A stretch of 64,000 nucleotides of DNA from Phytopythium helicoides (taxonomy: Eukaryota; Oomycota; Peronosporomycetes; Pythiales; Pythiaceae). The number at the start of each line of letters is the position of its first letter. The first letter of the stretch is position 1. A program made the translations under genes and the position numbers. Below the pieces are notes generated by a model. It was not told the DNA's origin. It searched no databases and saw only the letters and a list, made by a program, of their open reading frames with translations. The stretch spans positions 310,001 through 374,000 of the forward strand of contig JANFNE010000049.1 in the NCBI GenBank assembly GCA_024867545.1, given 5' to 3'. This document shows, piece after piece, positions 1-10,565 of this stretch.

Positions 1-302
1 CAGGACCTGGGTTTGCAGAGCTCTATTGATCGTGAGTGCAGGCATCCAAAGCCGACATAGATAGGTTTTTTTCTCCATCGATATTGTCTTCTGGCGAAAT
101 ACTTCACCGTCGACGAAGGCATGTAGGCATTGCCAACCGAGTCCCTTGAGCGATTATTAACGCAAAGCCGGACACTCTGGAGCGCTCGGCCTCAAATTGA
201 CGTTATCACCTCGCAGGGAACTCATCTACTTCAACTTCGTGAAGACCATGTGATTCATCTACAGTGATATGAACTCCGTTACAATGACATACATGCTTTG
301 CC

Positions 303-611
303 TCACATCGACAGCCACGCCCGCGTGAACGGCAACAGCTCAGGGTCCTCCTCGGCGTTAGAGTACATGGCATGCAGGAACGCCCACGCACTCTCCACAT
401 CTGGGTCGCACTTGGTGAGGTGACGACGCTTCGGAGACGTGCGAGACGAGGTGATCGCAATGTTGTTGTTGTTGCTGCTGCTGATGGGGCTACTGACGGG
501 GCTGACCGGCTTGCTGCTCGGGACGCGACCCCGACGGTTCCGATGACAACTGTACCCTTGCCGCTGCTGCCGAGGAGAAGCCGACAGACTGTGTTGCGAA
601 GAGCGAGGCAT
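303..611 (-). CDS. Small hypothetical protein, 102 aa
   Basis: No family recognised. I start at the Met reading MPRSSQHSL, because the reading frame upstream of it is low-complexity Ser/Leu sequence that looks untranslated. The protein begins basic and Ser/Arg-rich, has a short Ser-Asn run encoded by a GTT/GCT microsatellite near 461-482, and ends in a more ordered acidic/aromatic segment (CDPDVESAWAFLHAMYSNA). It is intronless. The different character of the C-terminal 40 residues is the main reason to think it is real; the frame could still be chance. Confidence 0.4.
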   Translation of the reverse strand: MPRSSQHSLSASPRQQRQGYSCHRNRRGRVPSSKPVSPVSSPISSSNNNNIAITSSRTSPKRRHLTKCDPDVESAWAFLHAMYSNAEEDPELLPFTRAWLSM

Positions 612-998
612 CGTTGCTTGTGTGTGAAGGGTTGAGCTGAGCTGGCTGGGAAAGTTGGGAACTGTGGTCGAGAGAACGGAAAGAGAAAGAAGAGAGGAGA
701 GAGAGGAGAGCCGGGTGAGCGTGTAATGCTTGCACATGCGTGCACGCAAGCGAAAGCGAGACGGACGAGAGACAAGCCTCAAACTCCCATTTCGTTTGAG
801 TGGCTATATTGAGATCAACCTCAACGTTTGAGTGACGTCTTGTTTGAAACCTAACATCATCGAATGCTTTGAGGCGACTTTGTTTGCGTGGAAGCGAAGA
901 TCCGACTTGTTGTTACTGATGAATCCACATGCAGTGCTGCCAACGGAGAAAGGAAGGCATGCTTTCATGCATTTGACCGACAGTCCGATGGGAGCTCC
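612..998. other. Intergenic, nothing recognised
   Basis: 387 bases between two minus-strand genes. It contains a purine-rich stretch (about 675-715, GAGAGA-like) that would be the 5' leader of the small gene at 303-611. No ORF here has protein-like composition. Confidence 0.5.
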
Positions 999-1904
999 TC
1001 ACAGGAGACCAAGGAAGCAGCCGCGGAAGGGGTCGTAGCCGAGCGAGACCCCATCGCGAGTGAACTCGACGCATGGCGACTCGGGAGGTAGAGCTTGCAC
1101 CTCATACCCGAGTTGGTGTCCGTCCGAGTTGTCTCCAACAAACTCGTTGAACAAGCGATCGATCACTTCGGGATCAGAGATGCTCCATTGGTCAGGGAGC
1201 TCCTTCGAGGCGCGCAGAGCCCAGAGCATGACGTGCTGCATCTGGATGTGGAGCACCTCGGTCGGTGGCCACGCGAACGCTGGTTTGTACAGGCACTTGT
1301 CCATGTACTGCTGCCACGCGATGCCGACGTGCATGGCACGTTCACGTTGGATGCTGCCATTTTGGCGTTGTCCGTTGCTGGTGTTGAGGTTGCAAATCTC
1401 GATCGAGACGAGATCGGCTGTGATGAGAGCCGTCAAGTCTGACAGCCAGCTCATATCGGTGTCTGGGAATACATCGGTCGCGGCAATGCGCTGAGTGTCT
1501 TCGCCATGTTTCGCTTTTTTCTTGGTTGCTTGAAATCCGATCGGTCGTGATGCTGGTAGATCTTTCACAGCCTCGCCGAGCGTCGACGTATTTGAAATCG
1601 GGATCTTGATCCAGAGTGCGTCACGGCGGTAATCGGTTGTCCATGTTGGTCTGAAACCCCAGCACGAGGCGTTCAGAACTTGGTTTGATGGGACCTGGAC
1701 TTCGATCCACGACGCCTTGGCACTCGGAGCTTCGTCTCGAGCCGATGCATTGCTCTTGAAGGAGATGCCTTGCTTGACTTGAGCCCAACGCTGGACGGTC
1801 GTGCTCGCTGGCACAGCCTTCGGTCCATTTCGAGCGCTCGATGGTGCAGCTCGACCTCTTCCTCGACCTCGACCTTGGCCACCACGCGACTTGTTGCGTG
1901 CCAT
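999..1904 (-). CDS. Paralogue of the SHPRH-like N-terminal domain, RG-rich leader
   Basis: 301-residue protein starting at MARNKSRGG; upstream in-frame sequence is a CT-rich leader. The first 20 residues form a Gly/Arg-rich stretch (GGQGRGRGRGR) typical of nucleic-acid binders. The remainder aligns by eye with residues about 95-310 of the divergently transcribed SNF2-family gene at 2391. Shared landmarks are DALWIK(I/L)P, (V)FPD...WL, the (H)xxMxxVMxWxL block, and (I/E)xLxNxFVG(D/T)N. It has no helicase motifs. I infer a stand-alone copy of that N-terminal domain; its function is unknown. It is intronless. Confidence 0.75.
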   Translation of the reverse strand: MARNKSRGGQGRGRGRGRAAPSSARNGPKAVPASTTVQRWAQVKQGISFKSNASARDEAPSAKASWIEVQVPSNQVLNASCWGFRPTWTTDYRRDALWIKIPISNTSTLGEAVKDLPASRPIGFQATKKKAKHGEDTQRIAATDVFPDTDMSWLSDLTALITADLVSIEICNLNTSNGQRQNGSIQRERAMHVGIAWQQYMDKCLYKPAFAWPPTEVLHIQMQHVMLWALRASKELPDQWSISDPEVIDRLFNEFVGDNSDGHQLGYEVQALPPESPCVEFTRDGVSLGYDPFRGCFLGLL

Positions 1905-2390
1905 GGTGACTTGAGAAAGAGAGAGAGAGAGAGGAAGGAGGCTTGCTTGTCTTGGTGGAGGTGAACCGAGGAATGGGAGGGTCATGAGAATCGGTCTGGC
2001 AAGCTTACACCTTCCCCTATGTTGAGCAATATCAAACCTAACCACGTATCGCTCTCATCTCATCTCGCGATCCATGTGTGCCGTTGCTTGCTTGGTTGTT
2101 TGACGCTGATGCAAAAGTAGCACCATCTGGCCGACCACTTCTCCTCTCTTCTTCATCTCTCTCTCTCTCTCGCATCGACTGTGTCGCAAGGTGCAAGGCT
2201 CCGAACGCCAACCACCACACATCATCAAGCCGCCACCGCAAAGACCGTTCCAAGAAACAAAGAAACAAAGAAAGCAACAGATTCCCTACCCCCACATCAA
2301 CTAACAGTCACTAAAACAGATCTCCTCGAACACCTCGACAAGCCACGCTTGTCATGAGACTTCACTGCGCAACAAGCCGCCAAGCACGCG
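1905..2390. promoter_or_regulatory. Bidirectional promoter region with CT microsatellites
   Basis: 486 bases between two divergent start codons (1904 minus, 2391 plus), so it must carry both promoters. In the sense direction of each gene there is a CT repeat: GA repeats on the plus strand near 1915-1935 for the left gene, and TC repeats near 2155-2173 for the right gene. No clear TATA box was seen. Confidence 0.5.
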
Positions 2391-5300
2391 ATGCCGAGGC
2401 GCAAACCCAGCGACGTCCAGCGCCACGCGCAGCAGCTCAAGCGCCAGCGTGCGACTGTCGACGAGACTGACGAGCGACGGAGCGCGCCTCGCGAAGCTGC
2501 GAGTCGATTTGAGGTTGTGGACCTCACGGGAGACGCGCCGAGGCGGAAGAAGCGGAAAGGCGCCGCGAATCCTTTCGCCAACGCTAGGAACGCAGTGCGA
2601 GACGACAACGGAGTGAGCGTCAATTGCTCCCACCGGCCGCTGCGCTTCACGCTGTCGAGAGAGGAACGTGAGAGTGAAGTGTGGAGCGATGCACTCTGGA
2701 TTAAGCTGCCAGTGCGGTCTACGAGCGAAGTTGACAGTCTCGAGAGCGGTGGCGTTCCAGTTAGCGACGAGTTTGCCGAGCAAGTAACCGCAGCGATTCA
2801 AGAGAACCAAGATGATCCCGTGGGCTTGGAGTTGGCGCCCAGGGGCAATGTGCTGACGCTGATTCTGCTCGGAGAAGACGAGTACAGCAAGAAACTGACG
2901 ACGCTGACGTCTGTAGATGCGTTTCCGGATGTGCACGCAACGTGGCTGGCCTTTGCTCTGGATTTGGTTGAGCGCGGGCTATTCACGCTTGAGCTTGAGC
3001 TCCTTGATGATGAAAACTCTTCTCACCCGGTATTGTGCTGGAGCGCGAGAGTTTGCTGGCGTAGCTATGAACGGTTCTGCTTGGAGGGTGTTGGCGGACG
3101 GCCAATGCTTCCATTAACTCCGTTGCCACGCAAAGGTCTCCACATGAGCATGCATCGAGTCATGGTGTGGCTGCTAAAACACACATGGTCTCCATTGGCA
3201 CTGCAATTCTTTGGGAAGCAGTGCCTCTACGAATACAAAGGTGAGATCGAGCTGTTGTACAACCGCTTCGTTGGTACCAACGATGCTGAGGTTAAGGAGA
3301 TTGGAGAACATGCGACAACTGCAGTCTCGGATTTGTACGTGAAGATCAATGTCCGAAAGCATGCTGGGCGAGAGATTGTCATGTTCGATACCGCGATCCA
3401 GCGCGCTAACAGCCGCTATCAGAAGACCAGCGGGAGTGATGAATCCGTGCTTGTTCCAACACTGCGCTCCTACCAGAAAGCTGCCGTGTCATGGATGCTT
3501 GAGCGCGAACAGTTTGCCCTCGCCCCACGCGGTTCAAGCTCCATCAGCGGAGTAGAGTTGAATGTGACTTTTCCTGTGGCGGAGTCCTCGCTCTTGTCTC
3601 TCAGGAGTCTGACATACGATCCACATTGTGCAGCTTTCGTCGATTGGGCAGCTCCTACATTTGAGAGCGCACAGCCGCGCTCCTATGACTTTCGCAGTGT
3701 GCGCGGTGGCATCCTCGCGGATGAAATGGGCTTAGGGAAGACTGTCGAGGTGATTTCTCTTGTTTTGTGCCACCCCAGTCCGAGATCATTTCCTGCTCTT
3801 GTGGAGGCAAAGTCTACCTTTGATGTTGACAATGTCGAGGATGAGAGCTCCGAAAAAAGTGATGGAGAAAAGATGACACTGGACTGCATTTGTGGGACGG
3901 AAGAAGACCATGAGCTTGGGCTTGTATGTTGCGACCTCTGTGGTACGTGGCACCACCAGATCTGCTCTGGGTATGCAGCGACATCCAGCCGCCCGTACGG
4001 AGTATGGACGCTAGATTCGGGCTCTAGCGGCGAAGCACCCTTCGATTTCATGTGCTTCCATTGTCAAATCCGCGATCGACCAATCTTTTCAAGCAAAACG
4101 ACGCTGATAGTGTCTCCAGAATCGATCCATGACCAATGGGAATCAGAGATCAAGAGACACGTTCGTTCGCCCGAAGCTTTGACATTGCTCCGATACCCGG
4201 GTATGAAGGAGCTTCGCAGCCGGCTTGCCAACCGACCAAGTGCGGAGTGGCAACTACTGTCAACAGCAGGTCTCCATCTCTCTACGTACGACATTGTCCT
4301 CACGACTTACGAGGCACTACAGTCAGATATTTACTATCTCCCAACGCCTGAAGGTCGGAACCGGCGCTCGAGTATGCGGCAATCGCGAAAGAAGTACGCT
4401 TTTATGGCATCACCCCTTGTGTTTCTCGAATTCTGGCGGGTCTGTATGGACGAAGCCCAAGTCGGAGTGGAGAGTACAACAGCAAAGGTTGCGCTCACGA
4501 TCGCACAGCTGCGAGCACGATCTACTTGGGTCGTGACCGGCACTCCGTTTTCGAAGTCGAGCTCCATTTCGGACCTCTTTGGGTACCTCAAGTTCCTTCG
4601 CGTCGAGCCATTTGCTAGTGGTGATGAATGTTTCTTCCGTGGCATTGTTGCTGACACGTTCTCGGGTGGCGCAATCGATCGTGTTCTAGATTTGCTGTTG
4701 TGGGATGGAAAAAACAAGACAGAGAAGGGCGAGCGAAAGCGAGACGGTGGCGGGCTGCTATGGAGAACGAGCAAGAGAGATGTGTTGGACCAGTTGCATC
4801 TGCCTTCACAGCGTTCGGTTATGGTTTGGTGCAGATTCTCCCAAGTCGAGCGCCACTACTATGAGCAGCAAGAGCGTGCGATTGTATCACTCGTTCGTCA
4901 GCGTGTGGCGTCGAGCCAACAAACAGGTGACGAAGCCAACACCAACGACCTGATTGATGGAAGAGATCGAATTTGGCATGACCTGCTTGAGTTGCGCAAG
5001 ATTTGTTGCCACCCTCAAGTTGGTAGCCGATTTGGAGCCACCAATGGTTCGGGAGGTGTAACGCTAGGCAGTCGCCGACTGGCCTCGGATGCTGTGCTTA
5101 CTATGGATGAGTTTCTGCGCGAGTTGATTACTCGTAAAAAGCGCGAGTGTGAAGAAGCTCAGCGAAAATTGATTGCTGCTCGCAACGGTCTTGCGGCGAT
5201 GCGTTTGCTTCCAGTATCGACGGAGATTCAAGAGGAAGAGATCACGATGGGGACGGCAGCAGCCATACAAGAGTATCTTGCAGCGATCGAGCTAGTGCAG

Positions 5301-7961
5301 ACGAACTGGTCGCTCTTCCGAGCAGACTTGCTTCCTCGACTTCACATCCTCGAAAATCTTGCGCGCTGTGCCCGCAAGCACTTCAATTTTGAGGCTTCAC
5401 CTGTGGCAGAAATTACCATCGGTGGTGATGCTATCAGCATTAGCGGCAATGAAGCACCATCTGCGCGAAATCCGAAAGAGAATCACTTGCTGCCACAAAC
5501 ACCAACGCTGAAAGAGAAACTTTCAAAGATAACAAATGGGAACGACCAACTGGCTGAATCACTGACATCACAGGAACAAGAAGCACTTCAGCGAGAGCAC
5601 GCTCAACTTGTGCGGTCTGCAACTTTGATTCGAGAATTCTATCTGGTTCAAGTTGAAAACTCGCACGCTGTTGCTAAGCGCAATTTTGAAGAACTGCAGT
5701 CAAAAATTACCTCACAAATTGCAAGTAAGAAGCATGCAGCAAAAGGTAAACCGTTGTTGTGCACCATAGACGGCGTTGATACGTGGTGGAGCGACGCTCT
5801 TGCTCTGGTTGAGCATGCACAAGATCGAGAACAAGCTGATCGGCTTGTGGCGCGGATCCATGCACGCTTGGCGGGATTTGGTACCAAGTGGTCATCTCGC
5901 TTTTGTGGCCAGCTAGTAAGTTGCCATACTCTTCGTCTTCAGCTGCTGATGGAACTTGAAGAGCTCGCAGCGCGACGACATGCGGTGTTCACTGCTCTCA
6001 AGAAGCTTAGTACAGACTCGCCTAGCCGCGAACAAGTACAGCGATCAGGAAATTGCCGTAAGTGTCGTGACAACGGTACAGGTCCAATCTGCGATCACTG
6101 CAAGCTGTACAAGGAGCTAGATGGATATCGCCAACACGTTCTTGGGATCGATCGCACCGCAAGTGGCTCAAGATTTGTCGCCAGCGGTATCGACCTGATG
6201 AAGGATATTGTAGATGACGACGACGATGAGCCGAGCGAGCACCACACATCCGATGAGAGAGCAGTGACATCGCCTTTGATTGTCGAAGTATTCAAGGAGA
6301 TTGCAGCCAGCGCTCGCGTAGTTGTGCGTGGCGAAGGACACAAGAGAGACCGCGAAGCTGAGAATTCGCACGTGTTCACACCCGAAGAAATCTCAGCACG
6401 ATTGCATCGCGAGACCGAGCTCTTTGGTCTCGTTCTCCGAGAGTGGACTGTCGCCAAGAAGCTGTTTCAAACCCAGCATCAGCGACTCGGGGCTTTAGAT
6501 GAGCTCGAGATGGCAAGCTCACAAATCCGACTTCGTGTCGATGGAGAGGCACGTAAAACAGCAACAGAAAAGCTCTACATCATCGATGCATACGAGGTAC
6601 CAACGAGATTTGCGGAGCTTCAAGCGGATCGCGCAATTGCCGACCACGAGTTGCGCGACACGCTCGCACAGCTGCGCTTTCTGCTTCAGCTTGCCTCAGA
6701 CAGCACAAACAAGGCACGAGAGAACGGGTCCGCAGCAGTGGAGAGCGATAGCACGTCAGCATCCTTGGCGCGCGAGTGTGCTGTTTGTCTCCAGGAAACG
6801 AACGGCTTGCGTGCAGTCCTGCTGTGCGCGCACTCGTTCTGCCGCAGCTGTGTTGAGACCCTCGCCAAGAGGCGAAATGGTCTGACAGTCAAGTGCCCAA
6901 CGTGTCGGCACGTTACGCCTGTTGTCCGCGTGACAATCGTCAACGAAAATCAAGCGCCTGTACCGCGGCCAACTTCCACTCGAGCGAGCAATGGAAACGG
7001 TCTCGGATCGAAGATGGACGCGCTGCTTGATTGTGTGAAAACCTTGGTCGACCGCGACCCAGGAGTCAAATGTTTACTGTTCTCGCAGTGGTACGATATG
7101 CTGCGGATTGTGAGCAGCCGGCTCGACCGCCGAGTTGATGGACTCTCGTGCTTCGTCTACTCCAGTAAACGTGAATTTCCCAAGTTGTTGAACGATTTCA
7201 AGACCTGCCCTCGCGCATGTATACTAGCCCTTCCATTTGCAATTGGTGCCAATGGTTTAAACATCATCGAAGCAACAGAAGTGCTGCTTGTCGAGCCCCA
7301 CCTGAATGCGAGTACAGAAGCACAGGCTATCAACCGGGTGCATCGCATTGGACAGACGCGACCAACTCATGTGCATCGATTTATAGTGGAAGGTACAGTT
7401 GAGGAACGTATTCACTGGCTCGGAAAAACTCGCCAGCAGCTGGCTCGAGCTCGACTTCATAGCAATGAAGAGGAGCAAAAGGAGGAGGAAGAAGAAGACG
7501 ATGACGATGACACCACAGGAGCAGTTGGAGGATCGCGAGCACAAGCTGAGAAGCTCACAATGCGTGACCTGCACGTGCTGTTGAATGGTACAGCCTCCCA
7601 TTTTCAGAATGGGAACTCTGGCGTTGCAACCGAGCCTTCCGACCAGTTCTGGTTGGTGGAGAAAGTCACCCACAATACCAAACCTAGAAGTCGTGACGAG
7701 GCTCTTAGGTACATTGAACGGCGGCTTGCCATTGATGCTCGCACAACTCGAGAAGAGGAAGCTGACAGGCATCAGTCTGACCCGACAACGCGATTATTTG
7801 GGCGAGATGTGCGTTTGCTGGTCGCTGACGAATTACTAAGTCTCCCCGTTGCCGCAGTGGATGATGGAGAACGAGATCCGGTGATGGAGGAGCTCGTTGC
7901 AGTCCACAGCGCGCGAATCAAGGAGGAGCTAGCAGCGTGGAGAGCGTACAGTCACGGTTGA
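2391..7961 (+). CDS. SHPRH/RAD5-like SNF2 ATPase with PHD and RING fingers
   Basis: 1856 residues, intronless. Order seen: a basic N-terminus; a domain shared with the neighbouring minus-strand gene (about 95-310); SNF2 motif I GGILADEMGLGKT (about 438-450); a PHD-type finger (about 498-560; CxC...CxxC...HxxC); the DEAQ Walker B box (about 687) that is typical of SHPRH; a long helical linker; a C3HC4 RING (about 1462-1503, CAVC...CAHSFCRSC...CPTC); and the C-terminal helicase lobe (about 1555-1670) with NRVHRIGQ and GTVEERI. An acidic run lies near 1693. A PHD finger and a RING inserted in a split SNF2 ATPase point to a nuclear ubiquitin ligase of the SHPRH type, which in animals and yeast RAD5 acts on PCNA in post-replication repair. 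Orthology is inferred. Confidence 0.93.
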   Translation: MPRRKPSDVQRHAQQLKRQRATVDETDERRSAPREAASRFEVVDLTGDAPRRKKRKGAANPFANARNAVRDDNGVSVNCSHRPLRFTLSREERESEVWSDALWIKLPVRSTSEVDSLESGGVPVSDEFAEQVTAAIQENQDDPVGLELAPRGNVLTLILLGEDEYSKKLTTLTSVDAFPDVHATWLAFALDLVERGLFTLELELLDDENSSHPVLCWSARVCWRSYERFCLEGVGGRPMLPLTPLPRKGLHMSMHRVMVWLLKHTWSPLALQFFGKQCLYEYKGEIELLYNRFVGTNDAEVKEIGEHATTAVSDLYVKINVRKHAGREIVMFDTAIQRANSRYQKTSGSDESVLVPTLRSYQKAAVSWMLEREQFALAPRGSSSISGVELNVTFPVAESSLLSLRSLTYDPHCAAFVDWAAPTFESAQPRSYDFRSVRGGILADEMGLGKTVEVISLVLCHPSPRSFPALVEAKSTFDVDNVEDESSEKSDGEKMTLDCICGTEEDHELGLVCCDLCGTWHHQICSGYAATSSRPYGVWTLDSGSSGEAPFDFMCFHCQIRDRPIFSSKTTLIVSPESIHDQWESEIKRHVRSPEALTLLRYPGMKELRSRLANRPSAEWQLLSTAGLHLSTYDIVLTTYEALQSDIYYLPTPEGRNRRSSMRQSRKKYAFMASPLVFLEFWRVCMDEAQVGVESTTAKVALTIAQLRARSTWVVTGTPFSKSSSISDLFGYLKFLRVEPFASGDECFFRGIVADTFSGGAIDRVLDLLLWDGKNKTEKGERKRDGGGLLWRTSKRDVLDQLHLPSQRSVMVWCRFSQVERHYYEQQERAIVSLVRQRVASSQQTGDEANTNDLIDGRDRIWHDLLELRKICCHPQVGSRFGATNGSGGVTLGSRRLASDAVLTMDEFLRELITRKKRECEEAQRKLIAARNGLAAMRLLPVSTEIQEEEITMGTAAAIQEYLAAIELVQTNWSLFRADLLPRLHILENLARCARKHFNFEASPVAEITIGGDAISISGNEAPSARNPKENHLLPQTPTLKEKLSKITNGNDQLAESLTSQEQEALQREHAQLVRSATLIREFYLVQVENSHAVAKRNFEELQSKITSQIASKKHAAKGKPLLCTIDGVDTWWSDALALVEHAQDREQADRLVARIHARLAGFGTKWSSRFCGQLVSCHTLRLQLLMELEELAARRHAVFTALKKLSTDSPSREQVQRSGNCRKCRDNGTGPICDHCKLYKELDGYRQHVLGIDRTASGSRFVASGIDLMKDIVDDDDDEPSEHHTSDERAVTSPLIVEVFKEIAASARVVVRGEGHKRDREAENSHVFTPEEISARLHRETELFGLVLREWTVAKKLFQTQHQRLGALDELEMASSQIRLRVDGEARKTATEKLYIIDAYEVPTRFAELQADRAIADHELRDTLAQLRFLLQLASDSTNKARENGSAAVESDSTSASLARECAVCLQETNGLRAVLLCAHSFCRSCVETLAKRRNGLTVKCPTCRHVTPVVRVTIVNENQAPVPRPTSTRASNGNGLGSKMDALLDCVKTLVDRDPGVKCLLFSQWYDMLRIVSSRLDRRVDGLSCFVYSSKREFPKLLNDFKTCPRACILALPFAIGANGLNIIEATEVLLVEPHLNASTEAQAINRVHRIGQTRPTHVHRFIVEGTVEERIHWLGKTRQQLARARLHSNEEEQKEEEEEDDDDDTTGAVGGSRAQAEKLTMRDLHVLLNGTASHFQNGNSGVATEPSDQFWLVEKVTHNTKPRSRDEALRYIERRLAIDARTTREEEADRHQSDPTTRLFGRDVRLLVADELLSLPVAAVDDGERDPVMEELVAVHSARIKEELAAWRAYSHG

Positions 7962-8192
7962 GAGTGGACTTCTATCTACAGCACACATCTACAGTTGAAG
8001 AGTGTTACGCGCGCGTCGCTTTTGGATGAGCTCCACGGAGTTCGTAAAAAGCAAGCAAACATCGACGTCAATTGTGTCAATAGAAAATCAAAGCTTTCAT
8101 CGTTGGTGCTTATAAAAAGGTAGCTGCGATCGCTGCATCCTCGCTGCCAGTTCATTGTTGCTGCCACGCAACCTCACGCCCACGACGACACA

Positions 8193-10565
8193 TTAGTGGC
8201 CAGCTGAGACCGTGAGGCCGACGGAGGCGAGCACGTCGTCGTAGCTCTTGCCGCCCTCGAGCTCCTTCTCCAGCTCGATGAGCTTGCCGACGCCGTCGAT
8301 CATAGTCTGCACGAGCTCCACCTCCGACTTGCCTATCCGCGCCTTGTTCGAGATGTCCCACATACCACCAACTGCAGCCGAATGCTCGCCAGCCGAGCCG
8401 CGTGGCTGTAATCCGAGCGGAGCACACACAGCCTCGAGTGCGTGCGGGTTCGCACCGAGCTTCTCGAGCTTCACGAACATGCTTGCGCGCAGACCCGTGC
8501 CGAGGTTCGACGGGCAAGTGCCGAGGAAGCCCAGGTGATCGTTGTGCATGAACGAGTACCCGTTCTTCTTGATGCTTTCCTCGACTGCCGTCACGCCCTT
8601 GACCCAACGAGCAAACACTGACACGATATCACCGCCGTTCTGCATGCTAATGACACGCATGTGGTCCTCCTCGTTACACCAGACCAGGAACGTCTTCTCA
8701 TCGTTGTGGAAAATGCCCCGACCACTAGGCCAGTCGCGAGCGGCGCCAGCTCCAGTGAGGAGAGTGCCACCACCCGGCTTCTGAAACAGGAAGTGATCCT
8801 TCTGCAGCTTGTCTTCCTCCTCAGGGGTCATACCGCTGAGTGGGTAGTACTTGCCCTTGAGCTCCTCCGTGAGCGATGCAAGAGCAGTGGATAGCAAGTG
8901 CTCGACCTCGAGCCGCTCAGCACGAGTTGTACCAGGCGGAAGACTCAGTCCGCGGATATTGCGGCCCGAGCGCACGCGTGTCGACTGCACATAGTTCGAG
9001 TCGATGCGGTCAGCGTTCACTAGCTTGGACACATCCATATCCGTGTGGTGCGTGTCCGTGGGCGAGAAGCCATGCCAGCCCTCAATGATGGGATCGAGGA
9101 CCTCCTTGAAGATCTCGTAGCACTCCTCGTCGCCAGCGACAATTCCCACGCCCAAGTGAGCGTTGTCAATTCCCGTCTGGATCGCTTGGTCAAGTGTGTA
9201 TCCCTTTGATGACTTGCGGTCCTTGAGCAAATCGTACAGCTCCGGCGACAGATGTTTGGCCATCAAACTACGGTGCTTGGGCGTGAAATGCGGGTAGTTG
9301 CTCTCGCTAGAAGGGAGGACCGAGATATCAGTGGAGGTTGCACCAGCTCCGCTGTCGTCCGAACCAGCCTCGATGACAATGGCGGCAACAGGCTCCGTCG
9401 GAATGAGGTCGTCAATCGACTCGCCCGCCACGAGTTTCTGCTCCATTGCGATGAGCAACTTGACGCCGTTGACCATGGTCTGCACGAGCTCAGCCTCCGA
9501 GTGGCCAATGCGCTGCTTGTTCGACACGTCATAGACACCACCCACCGATGCCGAGTGCTCACCCGCCGAGCCACGAGGCTGCAGATGGAGTAGCGAGCAA
9601 ATGTGCTCGAAGCGGTGGATGTCTTCGCTGAGCTTGGGCAGCTTGACCATGACGCTAGCGCGGAGGCCCGTGCCAAGGTTCGATGGACACGTGCCAATGA
9701 AGCCGTGGTGGTCATTGTACATGAACTCGCGGCCCTTGGACTTGATGCTGGCCTCGACGTTCTTGATGGCGCGGCAGAAGCGCTCAAACACGGCGCCAAC
9801 GTCGCCACCGTCCTGCATGCTAATGACACGCATGTGGTCCTCTTCATTGCACCAGACCAGGAACGTCTTGTCGTTGTTGTGGAAGATGCCTCGCGCAGAT
9901 GGCCAGTCACGAGCAGCTCCCGCCGCCTCGAGCAGCGTGCCACCTCCGGGCTTCTGGAAGAGGAAGTGGTCCGTGATGAGCTTCTGCTCGTCCTCTGGCG
10001 TCATGCCGCTCAGCGGGTAGAACTTTCCGGCGAGGTCTCCATCCATCGCCGAGAGCGCGCTCTCGAGCAGGTTCATGACGTCCTTGCGGTGCGCGCGGGA
10101 GGTCGCAGGCGGCAGCGGCAGTCCGCGAATGTTTCGTCCTGCGCGGATGCGCGTCGAGACGATGAACTCGTCTGGCAGCTTGGCGTCCGTGACGTGCGAG
10201 GGGTCCATGTCGCGCTTGTGCACCGCGTCGGGCTTGTACCCGTGCCAGCCCTCAATCACGGGGTCGAACAGCGGCTTGAAGACGTGGTAGCTCTCCTCAT
10301 CTCCGGCCGTGAGCCCCACGCCCAGGTGCGGGTTGTCCACGCCCGTCTGGATGGCGCGGTCCAGCGTGTACCCCGCCGACGTCTTGAGGTCCTTGAGCTG
10401 CGCGTACAGCTCGCGCGTCAGGTGCTTGGCCATGAGGCTGCGGTGCGCCGCCGTCAGCGCCGGGAAGCCCGCGATCTGCGCGTCCTGCTGCTGCGCATTC
10501 TCGATCTTCTGCGCGAGCTTGTTGGGCGACGACGGCGGTGACGTCGGCGCGTCCTCGGAGCTCAT
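8193..10565 (-). CDS. Two-domain phosphagen (guanidino) kinase
   Basis: 790 residues, intronless, two tandem ATP:guanido phosphotransferase domains (about 35-395 and 425-780). These enzymes move phosphate between ATP and a guanidino compound as an energy buffer. Both halves keep STR(I/V)R(A/S)GRNIRG, the [13 protein letters not shown] acidic pocket (about 238-250 in domain 1) and the [12 protein letters not shown] signature with the reactive Cys (about C293 and C682). Both therefore look active. The substrate cannot be read from sequence; arginine and taurocyamine kinases are the candidates, and from memory taurocyamine kinase activity has been reported in Phytophthora. No signal peptide, so probably cytosolic. 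Convergent with the SNF2 gene. Confidence 0.95.
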   Translation of the reverse strand: MSSEDAPTSPPSSPNKLAQKIENAQQQDAQIAGFPALTAAHRSLMAKHLTRELYAQLKDLKTSAGYTLDRAIQTGVDNPHLGVGLTAGDEESYHVFKPLFDPVIEGWHGYKPDAVHKRDMDPSHVTDAKLPDEFIVSTRIRAGRNIRGLPLPPATSRAHRKDVMNLLESALSAMDGDLAGKFYPLSGMTPEDEQKLITDHFLFQKPGGGTLLEAAGAARDWPSARGIFHNNDKTFLVWCNEEDHMRVISMQDGGDVGAVFERFCRAIKNVEASIKSKGREFMYNDHHGFIGTCPSNLGTGLRASVMVKLPKLSEDIHRFEHICSLLHLQPRGSAGEHSASVGGVYDVSNKQRIGHSEAELVQTMVNGVKLLIAMEQKLVAGESIDDLIPTEPVAAIVIEAGSDDSGAGATSTDISVLPSSESNYPHFTPKHRSLMAKHLSPELYDLLKDRKSSKGYTLDQAIQTGIDNAHLGVGIVAGDEECYEIFKEVLDPIIEGWHGFSPTDTHHTDMDVSKLVNADRIDSNYVQSTRVRSGRNIRGLSLPPGTTRAERLEVEHLLSTALASLTEELKGKYYPLSGMTPEEEDKLQKDHFLFQKPGGGTLLTGAGAARDWPSGRGIFHNDEKTFLVWCNEEDHMRVISMQNGGDIVSVFARWVKGVTAVEESIKKNGYSFMHNDHLGFLGTCPSNLGTGLRASMFVKLEKLGANPHALEAVCAPLGLQPRGSAGEHSAAVGGMWDISNKARIGKSEVELVQTMIDGVGKLIELEKELEGGKSYDDVLASVGLTVSAGH

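Noticed and set aside
8111..8118. TATAAAAA element
   Set aside because: Lies between two convergent gene ends, so a core promoter is unlikely there; probably chance AT-rich 3' sequence.
9603..10541. 312-residue plus-strand ORF
   Set aside because: Antisense shadow of the phosphagen kinase, whose domain motifs are unambiguous on the minus strand.
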